Assembly (NCBI GenBank): GCA_965243565.1
Contig: OZ251571.1
Location: forward strand, 62,001-126,000
Reading direction: 5' to 3'
Source: CBDEVH01 sp965243565
GTDB taxonomy: Bacteria; Pseudomonadota; Gammaproteobacteria; Tethybacterales; Persebacteraceae
DNA length: 64,000 bases
Below the pieces are notes generated by a model that saw nothing but the letters and a program-made list of their open reading frames with translations, ran no database searches and was not told the origin of the DNA. Made by a program: the position numbers and the translations under genes. Within the stretch, counting starts at the first letter, position 1; each line of letters begins with the position of its first letter. Positions 18,642 through 27,899 of this stretch are shown piece after piece.

Positions 18642-20254
18642 AATATATATTTGTTACAGGTGGGGTGGTTTCATCTTTGGGTAAAGGGATTGCCGCAGCA
18701 TCACTTGGGGCGGTTTTATCGTCGCGTCAGATAAAAATTAACATTATGAAATTAGATCCTTATATTAATGTGGATCCGGGCACGATGAGTCCTATCCAAC
18801 ATGGTGAGGTTTTTGTAACGGATGATGGTGCCGAAACCGATTTGGATTTGGGGCACTATGAGCGGTTTTTGAATCGCCCGATGTTAAAGCAAAATAATTT
18901 TACCACTGGGCAGATTTACGAGTCGGTTATTAGCCGTGAAAGGCGAGGTGATTATCTAGGGACAACGGTACAAGTCATACCCCATATTACCGATGAAATA
19001 AAAACCTTTATTAAGCGAGGTGTTTCGGCGAGTGATGATATTATGATTGTCGAAATAGGTGGCACAGTGGGCGATATTGAATCACTTCCTTTTTTAGAGG
19101 CGGCTCGCCAAATGCGCCTAAAATTGCCGATAGAAGATACTTGTTTTATACATATGACATTGTTGCCCATGGTTTCTTCGGCGGGTGAACAAAAAACAAA
19201 ACCGACACAACACTCATTAAAAGAACTGAGAGAAATCGGGATCATCCCTGACCTTTTATTGTGTCGAGGTAATGAGCTTTCGGCAGAGAGTCGTCGCAAA
19301 ATTGCCCTATTTGGCAACATACAAGAAGACGGTGTTTTTTCTGCACCTGATGTCGATTGTGTTTATTCTATTCCACTGGATTACTACAAAGCCGGCGTGG
19401 ATAAAGCGGTGTTGAAAAAATTAGTAATACAAAACGTACAAGATGCTGACTTGTCCGAGTGGAATAATTTTGCCAAAAAACGGTTATTGTGTAAAAACAC
19501 GGTCAAAATAGCCATCGTTGGAAAATACGTTTCGCTACAAGATTCATATAAATCGCTTGTCGAAGCGTTGAATCATGCTGGAAGAAACCACCAAATAAAA
19601 ATAGTTATTGATTTTGTTGATTCAGAGAGAATAACAGCAGATAATGTCCATGCCTTGCTGTCTGCTTATAACGCATTACTGATACCGGGCGGGTTTGGTC
19701 TTAGAGGTGTTGAGGGAAAAATCTTAGCAACACGCTATGCACGTGAGCAAAAAGTACCTTTTTTAGGTATTTGTATTGGCATGCAAGTGGCAGTGATTGA
19801 TTTTGCAAGGCATTGCGCTGGGTTGGAAGGGGCTAATAGTACGGAGTTTGATCCCTCTACCAAGCATCCTTTAATAGGAATGCTAACTGAATGGAAGGAC
19901 GAAGATGGCGAGCAGAAAAAAATAGACAAGCAATCCAATATGGGGGGCACTATGCGTTTGGGTGGTGAAAGTTGTTATTTGACGGCAGGACTTCGCTCTA
20001 TTTATCAGCAAGATACGATTAAAGAACGGCATCGTCATCGTTACGAAGTCAATAATAATTATCGACAACAGCTAGAAGAAAACGGGCTGGTTTTTTCTGC
20101 CGAAAATAAAGACGGGTTGGTTGAGGGTGTAGAAATCCCGACACATCCGTGGTTTTATGCCGTACAGTTTCACCCAGAATTTACATCGCGCCCATTAACG
20201 GGGCATCCCTTGTTTGAAAGCTTTATTTTAGCGGCAGAAAAATATGAAGCCTAG
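18638..20254 (+). CDS. pyrG: CTP synthase
   Basis: Makes CTP from UTP, ATP and glutamine in the cytoplasm. 538 aa, standard length. The amidoligase domain starts FVTGGVVSSLGKGIAAASLG and carries DPYINVDPGTMSP. The glutaminase domain has the nucleophile Cys379 in LGICIGMQ, and the His-Glu pair in QFHPEF near the C-terminus. The start ATG overlaps the topB stop, and the 3' end overlaps kdsA by 11 nt. The pyrG-kdsA pairing is common in gamma- and betaproteobacteria; the usual next gene, eno, is replaced here by argD. Confidence 0.98.
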   Translation: MKYIFVTGGVVSSLGKGIAAASLGAVLSSRQIKINIMKLDPYINVDPGTMSPIQHGEVFVTDDGAETDLDLGHYERFLNRPMLKQNNFTTGQIYESVISRERRGDYLGTTVQVIPHITDEIKTFIKRGVSASDDIMIVEIGGTVGDIESLPFLEAARQMRLKLPIEDTCFIHMTLLPMVSSAGEQKTKPTQHSLKELREIGIIPDLLLCRGNELSAESRRKIALFGNIQEDGVFSAPDVDCVYSIPLDYYKAGVDKAVLKKLVIQNVQDADLSEWNNFAKKRLLCKNTVKIAIVGKYVSLQDSYKSLVEALNHAGRNHQIKIVIDFVDSERITADNVHALLSAYNALLIPGGFGLRGVEGKILATRYAREQKVPFLGICIGMQVAVIDFARHCAGLEGANSTEFDPSTKHPLIGMLTEWKDEDGEQKKIDKQSNMGGTMRLGGESCYLTAGLRSIYQQDTIKERHRHRYEVNNNYRQQLEENGLVFSAENKDGLVEGVEIPTHPWFYAVQFHPEFTSRPLTGHPLFESFILAAEKYEA

Positions 20255-21071
20255 CCCTAAACTACCTTGTTTTGCTCAAACGGCACCATTGTTTTTGATT
20301 GCGGGGCCTTGTGCCATCGAATCGCGTGAGTTGGTGTATGAAGTGGCAGGGCAATTAAAAGAAATCTGTGAGCAGTTAAATCTACCATTAATTTTTAAAG
20401 CATCATATGACAAAGCCAATCGGTCGTCATTATCGGGCGCAAGAGGTGTTGGTAAAAAAAGAGGCTTGGAAATCTTATCCGATATACGCAATGAATTTAA
20501 TTTGCCCGTGCTAACCGATGTTCATACACCGCAAGAGGCTGAATGGGTCGCCCCACACGTTGATGTTTTGCAAATACCCGCTTTTTTATGTCGTCAGACC
20601 GACTTAATAATGGCTTGTGCCAAAACAGGCAAACCCATTAATATTAAAAAAGGACAATTTTTAGCCCCAACCGATATGCAAAATGTGGTGGATAAAGCAA
20701 AAAGTACGGATTGTGGAGATATTTTACTTTGTGAAAGAGGCACGATGTTTGGTTATCATAACCTTGTTGTTGATATGCGTGCGTTGGCGTGGATGGCAGA
20801 CACAGGCTGCCCAGTGGTTTTTGATGCGACGCATAGTGCTCAACTGCCCGGTGCACAAGGAGATAAAACCGGAGGCATACGAGAGATGGTGCCTTTGCTT
20901 GCTCGTTCTGCTATAGCCGCTGGGGTTCAAGGTATTTTTATAGAAACCCATCCAGCCCCTGAAAAAGCAATTTCTGATTCTGCAACGCAATGGCCATTGA
21001 TTGATTTAAAAAATCTCCTTGAAGATTTAATGGCTTTTGAAACAGTGGCACAAGCACGAATCAAAAAGTAA
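20244..21071 (+). CDS. kdsA: 3-deoxy-8-phosphooctulonate synthase
   Basis: Condenses arabinose 5-phosphate with phosphoenolpyruvate to give KDO 8-phosphate for the LPS inner core, so the cell makes an LPS outer membrane. 275 aa. Family motifs: IAGPCAIES, FKASYDKANRSS, LTDVHTPQEA, INIKKGQFLAPTDM and VFDATHSAQLPG. Length and motif order are normal for the DAHP/KDO8P synthase family. It overlaps pyrG by 11 nt and shares one base with the argD start (TAATG), so it is translationally coupled on both sides. Confidence 0.97.
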   Translation: MKPSPKLPCFAQTAPLFLIAGPCAIESRELVYEVAGQLKEICEQLNLPLIFKASYDKANRSSLSGARGVGKKRGLEILSDIRNEFNLPVLTDVHTPQEAEWVAPHVDVLQIPAFLCRQTDLIMACAKTGKPINIKKGQFLAPTDMQNVVDKAKSTDCGDILLCERGTMFGYHNLVVDMRALAWMADTGCPVVFDATHSAQLPGAQGDKTGGIREMVPLLARSAIAAGVQGIFIETHPAPEKAISDSATQWPLIDLKNLLEDLMAFETVAQARIKK

Positions 21072-22255
21072 TGAGCTTATACGAACAATACAAACAAAAC
21101 GTATTGGAAACTTACGCCCCACCTAAAATGGTTTTTGCAAAAGGTGAGGGCTCGTATTTGTTTGATACCAGCGGAAAGGCTTATGTTGATTTTGGGGGCG
21201 GTATAGCTGTCTTGTCATTGGGACATTGTCCACCTGTTTTGTCGGAGGCAATTGCCAAGCAAGCCAAAACGCTGATGCATTTGTCAAACCTACATATTAA
21301 CGAACCTGTTATTCACTTAGCCCAATGCTTGTGTGATAATACTTTTGCCGAGCGAGTCTTTTTTTGTAACTCAGGTGCCGAAGCCAACGAGGCTGCGATA
21401 AAAATTGCCCGAAAAAGAGGAATCGAAAAATATCCTGAAAAATACCACGTGTTGTCGTTTTCTAAAAGTTTTCACGGTCGTTTAGGTTTTTCTATGGCAG
21501 CGACAGGACAAGAAAAAATAAGTAAAGGTTTTGGTCCTTTGGCGCCGGGCTTTCGAGTGGCTTTATTTAACGATTGTCAAGCACTTGAGCAAGCGTGTGA
21601 TGAATCGCTTTGTGCAATAATTGTTGAGCCGATACAAGGTGAAGGAGGCATTAATAAAATATCACCTGCATTTTTATTGGCATTACAACAGATGGCAATA
21701 AAATACGATGCCTTGCTTATCTTTGATGAAATTCAATGCGGCGCTGGACGTACCGGTTCTTTATATACTTATATGCAAAGCGATGTTGCCCCCGATCTAT
21801 TAACCTCAGCAAAAGGGTTGGGCTGTGGGTTTCCAGTGGGCGCCGTCCTCATCGGTGAAAAAGCGCGAGATGTTTTGTCTGTTGGTTCTCATGGTACCAC
21901 TTACGGTGGTAATGCTTTGGCAGCAACGGCAGCACTGACTGTTTTAAAAGAAATACTAAGCGAGGGTTTTTTTGAAAACGTTGTTGCTCAAGGTCTGGTT
22001 TTTCGAGAGCGTTTAGAGGCGTTAAAAAACCGCTATCAGTGTTTTGGCGAAATTCGGCAGTATGGTTTGTTAATTGGTTGTGATACAACGTTGCCATTAA
22101 AAGATGTCATTGCCACAGCACTTGAAGAGGGTTTGATAGTGCTTTCGGCAGGAACACAAACGCTACGGTTAACCCCTGCATTAAACATCTCCACAGAGGC
22201 CATGGATACCGGTTTTAATCGCCTAGAAAAAACCTTGCAGCGATTGACTGTTTAG
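21071..22255 (+). CDS. argD: Acetylornithine/succinyldiaminopimelate-type aminotransferase
   Basis: Class III PLP aminotransferase, most likely N-acetylornithine aminotransferase of arginine synthesis; it may also serve in lysine synthesis. 394 aa. Visible motifs: FFCNSGAEANEAAIK (phosphate-binding loop), FHGRLGFSMAATG, DEIQCGAGRTG and the PLP lysine Lys248 in SAKGLGCGFPVGA. TTYGGNALAATAA follows. No other arginine gene lies nearby, so the pathway assignment rests on the sequence. It ends 18 nt before the convergent ctaD. Confidence 0.88.
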   Translation: MSLYEQYKQNVLETYAPPKMVFAKGEGSYLFDTSGKAYVDFGGGIAVLSLGHCPPVLSEAIAKQAKTLMHLSNLHINEPVIHLAQCLCDNTFAERVFFCNSGAEANEAAIKIARKRGIEKYPEKYHVLSFSKSFHGRLGFSMAATGQEKISKGFGPLAPGFRVALFNDCQALEQACDESLCAIIVEPIQGEGGINKISPAFLLALQQMAIKYDALLIFDEIQCGAGRTGSLYTYMQSDVAPDLLTSAKGLGCGFPVGAVLIGEKARDVLSVGSHGTTYGGNALAATAALTVLKEILSEGFFENVVAQGLVFRERLEALKNRYQCFGEIRQYGLLIGCDTTLPLKDVIATALEEGLIVLSAGTQTLRLTPALNISTEAMDTGFNRLEKTLQRLTV

Positions 22256-22273
22256 TTAAAAGCGTTAACAAAC

Positions 22274-23923
22274 TTATTTCTCTACAATTAGAGGGCGACC
22301 AGTGCTCCAGTCCAATTTTGGTGGCGTCTGAAAGGAATGATACGGCACTGGCGAGGGGAGATCCCATTCGAGTGAATCTGCACCTTCCCAAACACGTTTT
22401 TCTTTAACGGCTTTGCCATTGCGAATACAATCTAAAACAATGTATAAGAAAAGCACTTGTGAAAAACCAAAACCAAAGGCACCAATGGTGGATACCATGT
22501 TAAAGTCAGCAAATTGTAAAGCATAATCGGGAATGCGACGAGGCATACCGGCAAGACCAAGAAAATGCTGGACAAAAAAGGTGACATTAAAGAAGATCAT
22601 TGATAACCAAAAATGCGTTTGCCCGAGTTTTTCGTTGTACATTTTTCCGGTCCATTTCGGTAGCCAAAAATAAACGCCGGCAAATAACGAAAATAATGAA
22701 CCTGCTACCAAGACATAATGAAAGTGGGCAACGACATAGTAGGTATCTTGTAACTGAATGTCTAAAGGTGCTACCGCTAGTATTAAACCGGTAAAGCCAC
22801 CAATGGTGAAGAGGACAATGAAACCAATGGCAAAGAGCATTGGTGTTTCAAAAGTCATTGAGCCTTGCCACATGGTTGCCACCCAATTAAATACCTTAAC
22901 GCCAGTGGGGACGGCAATGAGCATGGTGGCATACATAAAGAAGAGGATTCCGGTTAGCGGCATACCAACGGTAAACATATGGTGTGCCCACACAATAAAC
23001 GATAATAAAGCGATGCTTGTTGTGGCATAGACCATAGAAGAATAACCAAACAAAGGCTTACGAGCAAACGCTGGAATAACTTGAGAGACGATACCAAATG
23101 CAGGCAATGCCATGATATAAACTTCGGGGTGACCAAAGAACCAAAAAATATGCTGATAAAGGACAGGGTCGCCACCACCAGCGGCGTTAAAAAAGGCAGT
23201 GCCAAAGTGTCTATCAGTTAGCAACATGGTAACAGCGGCTGCCAATACAGGCATGACGGCGATTAAAAGAAAAGCGGTAATAAGCCATGTCCAAATAAAA
23301 AGTGGCATACGCATCAAAGGCATGTCGGGCGATCGCATATTGAGGATGGTGGTCATAATGTTAATGGCCCCCATAATAGAAGAGATACCCATTAAGTGAA
23401 TTGCGAATATTGCCATATCCATTCCAACGCCTTGTTGAGTTGACAATGGAGCATAAAGAGTCCAGCCGGCTGCCGTTGCACCACTGGGTGTGAAGAATGA
23501 ACCGATTAGCAATAGTCCAGCGACGGGCAATAACCAAAAAGACCACAGGTTTAGGCGGGCAAAAGCCATGTCAGGAGCACCTATCATTAGAGGGACTTGC
23601 CAGTTGGCAAAACCAGTAAACGCAGGCATGATGGCACCAAACACCATAATTAAGCCGTGCATGGTGGTGAGCTGATTAAAAAATTCGGGAGCGACTATTT
23701 GCAAACCGGGTTGAAAAAGTTCGGCTCGAAGTAACAACGCCATAACACCACCCGAAAAAAACATAATGAGCGCAAACCAAAGGTATAAAGTACCAATGTC
23801 TTTGTGGTTGGTTGTGGTTAGGTAATGAAGGGCGATGGCTTTAAAGCCAGAAGGTTTGTGATGGACGTGGTCATCGTGGTGGTTGAGGACGCCTGCTGTA
23901 TCTAGTGTGGTGCTGTGCTGCAT
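22274..23923 (-). CDS. ctaD: Cytochrome c oxidase subunit I (aa3-type)
   Basis: Haem-copper oxidase catalytic subunit in the inner membrane; reduces O2 and pumps protons. 549 aa with about 12 membrane helices. Haem and Cu ligands are visible: TTMHGLIM, FFGHPEVYIMALP (His plus the cross-linked Tyr), VWAHHMFTVGM (His-His) and AHFHYVLV. The N-terminus is His-rich (HHDDHVHH). AAAGGAAG lies 7 nt upstream of the ATG. Subunit II (ctaC) is not beside it, and subunit III with the CtaG assembly factor lies 15 kb away at 39-40.6 kb, so the oxidase operon is broken up. Confidence 0.97.
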   Translation of the reverse strand: MQHSTTLDTAGVLNHHDDHVHHKPSGFKAIALHYLTTTNHKDIGTLYLWFALIMFFSGGVMALLLRAELFQPGLQIVAPEFFNQLTTMHGLIMVFGAIMPAFTGFANWQVPLMIGAPDMAFARLNLWSFWLLPVAGLLLIGSFFTPSGATAAGWTLYAPLSTQQGVGMDMAIFAIHLMGISSIMGAINIMTTILNMRSPDMPLMRMPLFIWTWLITAFLLIAVMPVLAAAVTMLLTDRHFGTAFFNAAGGGDPVLYQHIFWFFGHPEVYIMALPAFGIVSQVIPAFARKPLFGYSSMVYATTSIALLSFIVWAHHMFTVGMPLTGILFFMYATMLIAVPTGVKVFNWVATMWQGSMTFETPMLFAIGFIVLFTIGGFTGLILAVAPLDIQLQDTYYVVAHFHYVLVAGSLFSLFAGVYFWLPKWTGKMYNEKLGQTHFWLSMIFFNVTFFVQHFLGLAGMPRRIPDYALQFADFNMVSTIGAFGFGFSQVLFLYIVLDCIRNGKAVKEKRVWEGADSLEWDLPSPVPYHSFQTPPKLDWSTGRPLIVEK

Positions 23924-24044
23924 GGGTTACTTCCTTTGATATTTTCGAATCATACTACCGTTTGCTGATTCTACACTAAAACAAATTGCAAGAATCCGAG
24001 AAAGGTTTACTTAGTCAGATTCGCCATTTTTTTGTTGATTGTAT

Positions 24045-24050
24045 TATAAT
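24045..24050 (+). promoter_or_regulatory. Candidate -10 element for ybjQ-atpG-atpD-atpC
   Basis: TATAAT in the 165-nt gap between the divergent ctaD and ybjQ, about 38 nt before the ybjQ start. No strong -35 sits at the right distance, so this is tentative. It is the only obvious place for a promoter of the second ATP-synthase half. Confidence 0.35.
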
Positions 24051-24088
24051 TCGATTATGTTTCAATTGGCATTAGAGCAGGAGTGGCA

Positions 24089-24403
24089 ATGATAGTGTCA
24101 ACCACCAATGTGATAGAGGGTAAAACTGTTAAAGAATATTTGGGGGTAGTCTCAGGTGATGCTATTGAAGGAAGCAATGTGGTAAAAGATATGATGGCAA
24201 GTGTGCGCGATTTCGTCGGAGGACGATCGGCTACTTACGAAAAGGTGCTCGATGAAGCAAGAGCGGCCGCACTTTTTGATTTGCAACAAAAAGCAGGGAA
24301 GTTGGGGGCCAATGCGATTATTGGTTTGAGTCTCGACTATTGTATTATTAGAGATTCCATGATGTTGGTAACGACAACAGGCACCGCTGTGGTGGTAGAA
24401 TAG
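24089..24403 (+). CDS. ybjQ: YbjQ/UPF0145 family protein
   Basis: 104-aa member of the YbjQ (UPF0145, heavy-metal-binding-like) family; molecular role unsettled. The motif string EYLGVVSGDAIEGSN, VRDFVGGRSATYE and KLGANAIIGLSLDY matches the family closely. ATG 24089 is chosen because AGGAG lies 5 nt upstream; a GTG at 24083 overlaps that ribosome site. It is only 29 nt from atpG and on the same strand, so it may be co-transcribed with this half of the ATP synthase, which is not a usual association. Confidence 0.88.
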   Translation: MIVSTTNVIEGKTVKEYLGVVSGDAIEGSNVVKDMMASVRDFVGGRSATYEKVLDEARAAALFDLQQKAGKLGANAIIGLSLDYCIIRDSMMLVTTTGTAVVVE

Positions 24404-24432
24404 CGGTATTAAATCTAAAAGAAATAAAAAGT

Positions 24433-25293
24433 ATGTCAGCAGCAAAAGAAATACGCAATAAAATAAAAAGCGTTAAAAACACGCAAAAAATAACCAAAGC
24501 CATGGAAATGGTTGCCGCCTCAAAAATGAGACGCGCCCAAGAGCGTATGCGACAAACTCGACCCTATGGTGAAAAAATCCGTAGTGTTTGTTCGCATTTG
24601 GTTGCCTCAAACACAGAATATAGGCACTCTTTTTTAATCGAGCAAACCGAGGTTAAGGCGGAAGGCTATATTGTCATTACTTCAGACAAAGGGCTTTGTG
24701 GTGGTTTAAATACCAATGCCTTGCGTTTATTAATAGCAACAAACAAAGACAATGAAAACTCTTTGTTTACGGTTATTGGTGGAAAGGGTGCTAATTTTAT
24801 TCAGCGCTTGGGAGCCAACATCATCTCACAATACGTCGCATTTGGTGATAAGCCTGATGCAGGCGATTTGTTGGGTGCGGTTAAAGCCATGCTTGATGCC
24901 TATCGCAACGGTGAAATAAGTCGAGTTAACCTTGTGTACACGCGTTTTCTTAATACGGTTAAGCAAGAGCCTGTTTGTGAACAGCTATTGCCTGTGCCTA
25001 AAGAAAGCCTCGAAGATGAACAAACAAAAAAATTCACTTGGGATTATCTTTACGAACCATCTGCGGATTCCGTTATCGACTTGCTTCTTTCGCGCTACAT
25101 AGAAGCGGTGGTGTTCCAATCACTTGCTGAAAACATTGCCAGCGAGCAAGCCGCCCGTATGGTTGCCATGAAAGCTGCCACAGATAATGCGGGGAATCTT
25201 ATTGATGAACTACAGTTGGCATACAATAAATCTCGCCAAGCCTCAATTACACAAGAAATTGCCGAAATTGTTGGCGGTGCTGCTGCCGTTTAG
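24433..25293 (+). CDS. atpG: ATP synthase F1 gamma subunit
   Basis: Central rotor shaft of F1. 286 aa, normal length. The N-terminal helix carries the classic KEIRNKIKSVKNTQKITKAM (20 residues), followed by MVAASKMRRAQ; SDKGLCGGLN is the conserved middle block; the C-terminal helix ends with NKSRQASITQEIAEIVGGAAA. It is separated from atpA (58610-60151) by more than 30 kb, which is unusual because atpA-atpG-atpD-atpC is normally continuous. A lipoprotein gene, not atpD, follows 4 nt later. Confidence 0.98.
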   Translation: MSAAKEIRNKIKSVKNTQKITKAMEMVAASKMRRAQERMRQTRPYGEKIRSVCSHLVASNTEYRHSFLIEQTEVKAEGYIVITSDKGLCGGLNTNALRLLIATNKDNENSLFTVIGGKGANFIQRLGANIISQYVAFGDKPDAGDLLGAVKAMLDAYRNGEISRVNLVYTRFLNTVKQEPVCEQLLPVPKESLEDEQTKKFTWDYLYEPSADSVIDLLLSRYIEAVVFQSLAENIASEQAARMVAMKAATDNAGNLIDELQLAYNKSRQASITQEIAEIVGGAAAV

Positions 25294-25297
25294 GCGA

Positions 25298-25981
25298 ATG
25301 ACCCAACATTATAAATGGATGCGGTTGTTTATTACGTGCCGTCTATTCTTTTTAATGAGCATTGTATTGCTCCCTTCTTGTACGCTAAGTGGTCTTAATA
25401 ATTTGGATAGCAGTTTTTCCGAACCCATTATTCAATCCACCGATGCCGTCGGCGATATCGAAATTAAAATGCAGCCTGTCGATGTTTGGGATGAAAAAGG
25501 ATCGGGAAATATAAAGGCCTATAATGTTAATGAAAAGCCTTACTTTTTTCGACTAAAAGATGTAAAAATTACCGATCAAGCATGGGTACGAGTTGGCTTG
25601 TATTGGCAGACAAAACTAAATAAAGTGGCATTGCCCATCGTTATATTGGGGCCTCCCGTCTCCATTAAAAAAATACAATTTGTTTTGGATAAAAACAAGC
25701 GAATAACACCGAAAAAGTTAAAAACCTTTTCATTTACCCCTGTCGAGAAACTATTTGATAAAAATCTTTCTTCAGATTCTTTTGAAATCAGCAAAAACAA
25801 TCTAAAACAAATAGTAGAAGCAAAGAATATAACGCTAATTGTCTCTACCACTCGAGGTAACCTAGTGGTTAATCTTGCGGTGGTAACAAGTGATGATGAA
25901 AAAACGTTACAAAATAGCGTAAAATACCTATTTACAGATTTTTATAATCGAATGAGTGCAGTATTATCGCAAAATGGCTAG
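25298..25981 (+). CDS. Putative lipoprotein inserted between atpG and atpD
   Basis: 227 aa from ATG 25298; a Met seven codons later (25319) is an alternative start, and the frame extends upstream into atpG. A basic start, a hydrophobic run FFLMSIVLLPSC and Cys28 form a plausible lipobox (LPSC), so it is probably a periplasmic lipoprotein. The mature part is Lys-rich and beta-rich (for example VPIVILGPP-like IVILGPPVSIKKIQF), with no motif I recognise. It lies 4 nt after atpG and 53 nt before atpD. No known ATP-synthase subunit matches. I cannot assign a function. Confidence 0.75.
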   Translation: MTQHYKWMRLFITCRLFFLMSIVLLPSCTLSGLNNLDSSFSEPIIQSTDAVGDIEIKMQPVDVWDEKGSGNIKAYNVNEKPYFFRLKDVKITDQAWVRVGLYWQTKLNKVALPIVILGPPVSIKKIQFVLDKNKRITPKKLKTFSFTPVEKLFDKNLSSDSFEISKNNLKQIVEAKNITLIVSTTRGNLVVNLAVVTSDDEKTLQNSVKYLFTDFYNRMSAVLSQNG

Positions 25982-26034
25982 CAATGCTATAAAATAGAGC
26001 TTCATAATAAAGATTTATTAAAAGGAAACCACAA

Positions 26035-27435
26035 ATGAGCGAGCAAGCAGAAGGAAAAATAGTACAAATTATTGGTGCTGTTATCGATGTCGAGTTTTCG
26101 TCCGATCAAATGCCAAAAATCTACGACGCACTTAACGTTGCTGATGTAAGCATTGTATTAGAGGTACAACAACAGTTGGGTGATGGCATTGTCCGCACCA
26201 TTGCACTGGGTGCATCTGAAGGACTGCGTCGAGGTATTACTGTAACCAATACAGGCAAGGCAATATCGGTCCCCGTTGGTCAAAAAACATTGGGTCGAAT
26301 CATGGACGTGCTGGGCACCCCCATTGACGAGGCTGGCCCAATCGGCGAAGAATCTCGCCGTGAGATTCACCAAGCCGCGCCTTCCTATGAAGAGTTGGCT
26401 GCCAGTCAAGATTTGTTAGAAACAGGGATTAAGGTTATTGATCTCATTTGTCCTTTTGCCAAAGGTGGAAAAGTGGGCTTATTCGGTGGTGCTGGTGTTG
26501 GAAAAACCGTTAACATGATGGAATTAATCCGTAACATCGCCATTGAGCATTCTGGCTATTCGGTATTTACTGGTGTGGGTGAGCGAACCCGCGAAGGCAA
26601 TGACTTCTACCATGAAATGAAAGAATCAAATGTTTTGGATAAAGTTTCATTGGTCTATGGTCAGATGAACGAGCCACCTGGAAACCGTTTGCGTGTTGCT
26701 CTAACCGGCTTAACCATCGCCGAAAATTTTCGGAATGAAGGGCGTGATGTTCTGTTATTTATCGATAATATTTATCGCTATACTTTGGCGGGAACGGAAT
26801 GTTCTGCACTGTTAGGTCGTATGCCTTCTGCAGTGGGTTATCAACCGACCCTTGCTGAAGAAATGGGACGTTTACAAGAGCGTATTTCATCCACCAAAAA
26901 AGGCTCTATTACCTCAGTACAGGCCGTTTATGTACCTGCTGATGACTTAACCGATCCATCTCCAGCAACCACTTTTGCTCACTTGGATTCAACCGTTGTG
27001 TTATCCAGACAAGTAGCAGAGTTGGGTATTTACCCTGCAGTAGATCCGCTCGATTCAACCTCGCGTCAGCTTGATCCTCTCGTGGTTGGTGTCGAACACT
27101 ATCAAATAGCCCGAGAAGTACAAAACACATTGCAGCGTTACAAAGAATTGCGCGATATTATCGCTATTCTTGGAATGGACGAGCTCGCACCTGAAGACAA
27201 ACAAGTTGTTACCCGTGCCCGTAAAGTCCAGCGCTTTTTATCACAGCCGTTTTTCGTTGCCGAAGTCTTTACTGGTGCCCCCGGAAAATACGTTTCCCTA
27301 AAAGAAACCATTCGTGGTTTTAAAGGCATTGTCAATGGTGATTATGATGATCTTCCTGAACAAGCGTTTTATATGGTAGGAACAATTGACGAAGCCGTTG
27401 AAAAAGCTGAAAAAATGAAAACAAAAGCGGCTTAA
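26035..27435 (+). CDS. atpD: ATP synthase F1 beta subunit
   Basis: Catalytic subunit of F1. 466 aa. The P-loop GGAGVGKT is at 151-158; GVGERTREGND, the Walker B stretch LLFIDNIYRYTLAGTE and the DELSEED-like MDELAPEDK are present. All key catalytic regions look intact. AAGGAAACCACAA lies just before the ATG. It is preceded by the lipoprotein gene rather than directly by atpG and followed 4 nt later by atpC, so the local operon is atpG-lipoprotein-atpD-atpC. Confidence 0.98.
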   Translation: MSEQAEGKIVQIIGAVIDVEFSSDQMPKIYDALNVADVSIVLEVQQQLGDGIVRTIALGASEGLRRGITVTNTGKAISVPVGQKTLGRIMDVLGTPIDEAGPIGEESRREIHQAAPSYEELAASQDLLETGIKVIDLICPFAKGGKVGLFGGAGVGKTVNMMELIRNIAIEHSGYSVFTGVGERTREGNDFYHEMKESNVLDKVSLVYGQMNEPPGNRLRVALTGLTIAENFRNEGRDVLLFIDNIYRYTLAGTECSALLGRMPSAVGYQPTLAEEMGRLQERISSTKKGSITSVQAVYVPADDLTDPSPATTFAHLDSTVVLSRQVAELGIYPAVDPLDSTSRQLDPLVVGVEHYQIAREVQNTLQRYKELRDIIAILGMDELAPEDKQVVTRARKVQRFLSQPFFVAEVFTGAPGKYVSLKETIRGFKGIVNGDYDDLPEQAFYMVGTIDEAVEKAEKMKTKAA

Positions 27436-27439
27436 TACT

Positions 27440-27859
27440 ATGCCATCAACGGTTGCTATAGAAGTTGTCAGTTCAGAAAAAACGCTTTACACAGGTGAGG
27501 CGTCAATGGTCGTCGCGCCCGGCATCGGGGGCGAATTAGGCATTTTGCCCAGACACGCACCACTGTTAACACAAATTAAACCAGGCATTCTTAAAATTAT
27601 GCAAGAAAACGGTGAAGAACTTTTAATGTATGTTTCAGGTGGTATATTAGAGGTACAACCTGATAAGGTAACGGTACTGGCAGACGTCGCAGAAAGAGGT
27701 GAAGACCTTGATGAAGAACGTGTTCTTTTGGCGCAAAAAGCAGCAGAAGAACAAATGAATTCTGGCGTTGCTGATTTAGATTATGCAAAAGCACAAGCAG
27801 AGCTTGTCCGTGCGGTGGCCCAATTACAATTAATACAAAAACTAAGAAAATCACGCTAA
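27440..27859 (+). CDS. atpC: ATP synthase F1 epsilon subunit
   Basis: 139-aa epsilon subunit that links the gamma shaft to the c-ring and inhibits ATPase activity. The N-terminal beta-sandwich has EVVSSEKTLYTGEA, GELGILPRHAPLLT and KPGILKI, and the C-terminal helical hairpin is present. Length is normal. It ends the atpG-D-C half; a parS-like palindrome lies in the 40-nt gap before coaBC. Confidence 0.95.
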   Translation: MPSTVAIEVVSSEKTLYTGEASMVVAPGIGGELGILPRHAPLLTQIKPGILKIMQENGEELLMYVSGGILEVQPDKVTVLADVAERGEDLDEERVLLAQKAAEEQMNSGVADLDYAKAQAELVRAVAQLQLIQKLRKSR

Positions 27860-27866
27860 CCCTCAA

Positions 27867-27882
27867 TGTTTCATGTGAAACA
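27867..27882. other. parS: parS-like centromere site 1
   Basis: TGTTTCATGTGAAACA matches 15 of 16 bases of the chromosomal ParB-binding consensus TGTTTCACGTGAAACA; only one central base differs. It lies between atpC and coaBC. The palindrome followed by a T-run could also act as a weak terminator, but the loop would be very short. Confidence 0.65.
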
Positions 27883-27899
27883 CTCGATTTTTCTCTCGA

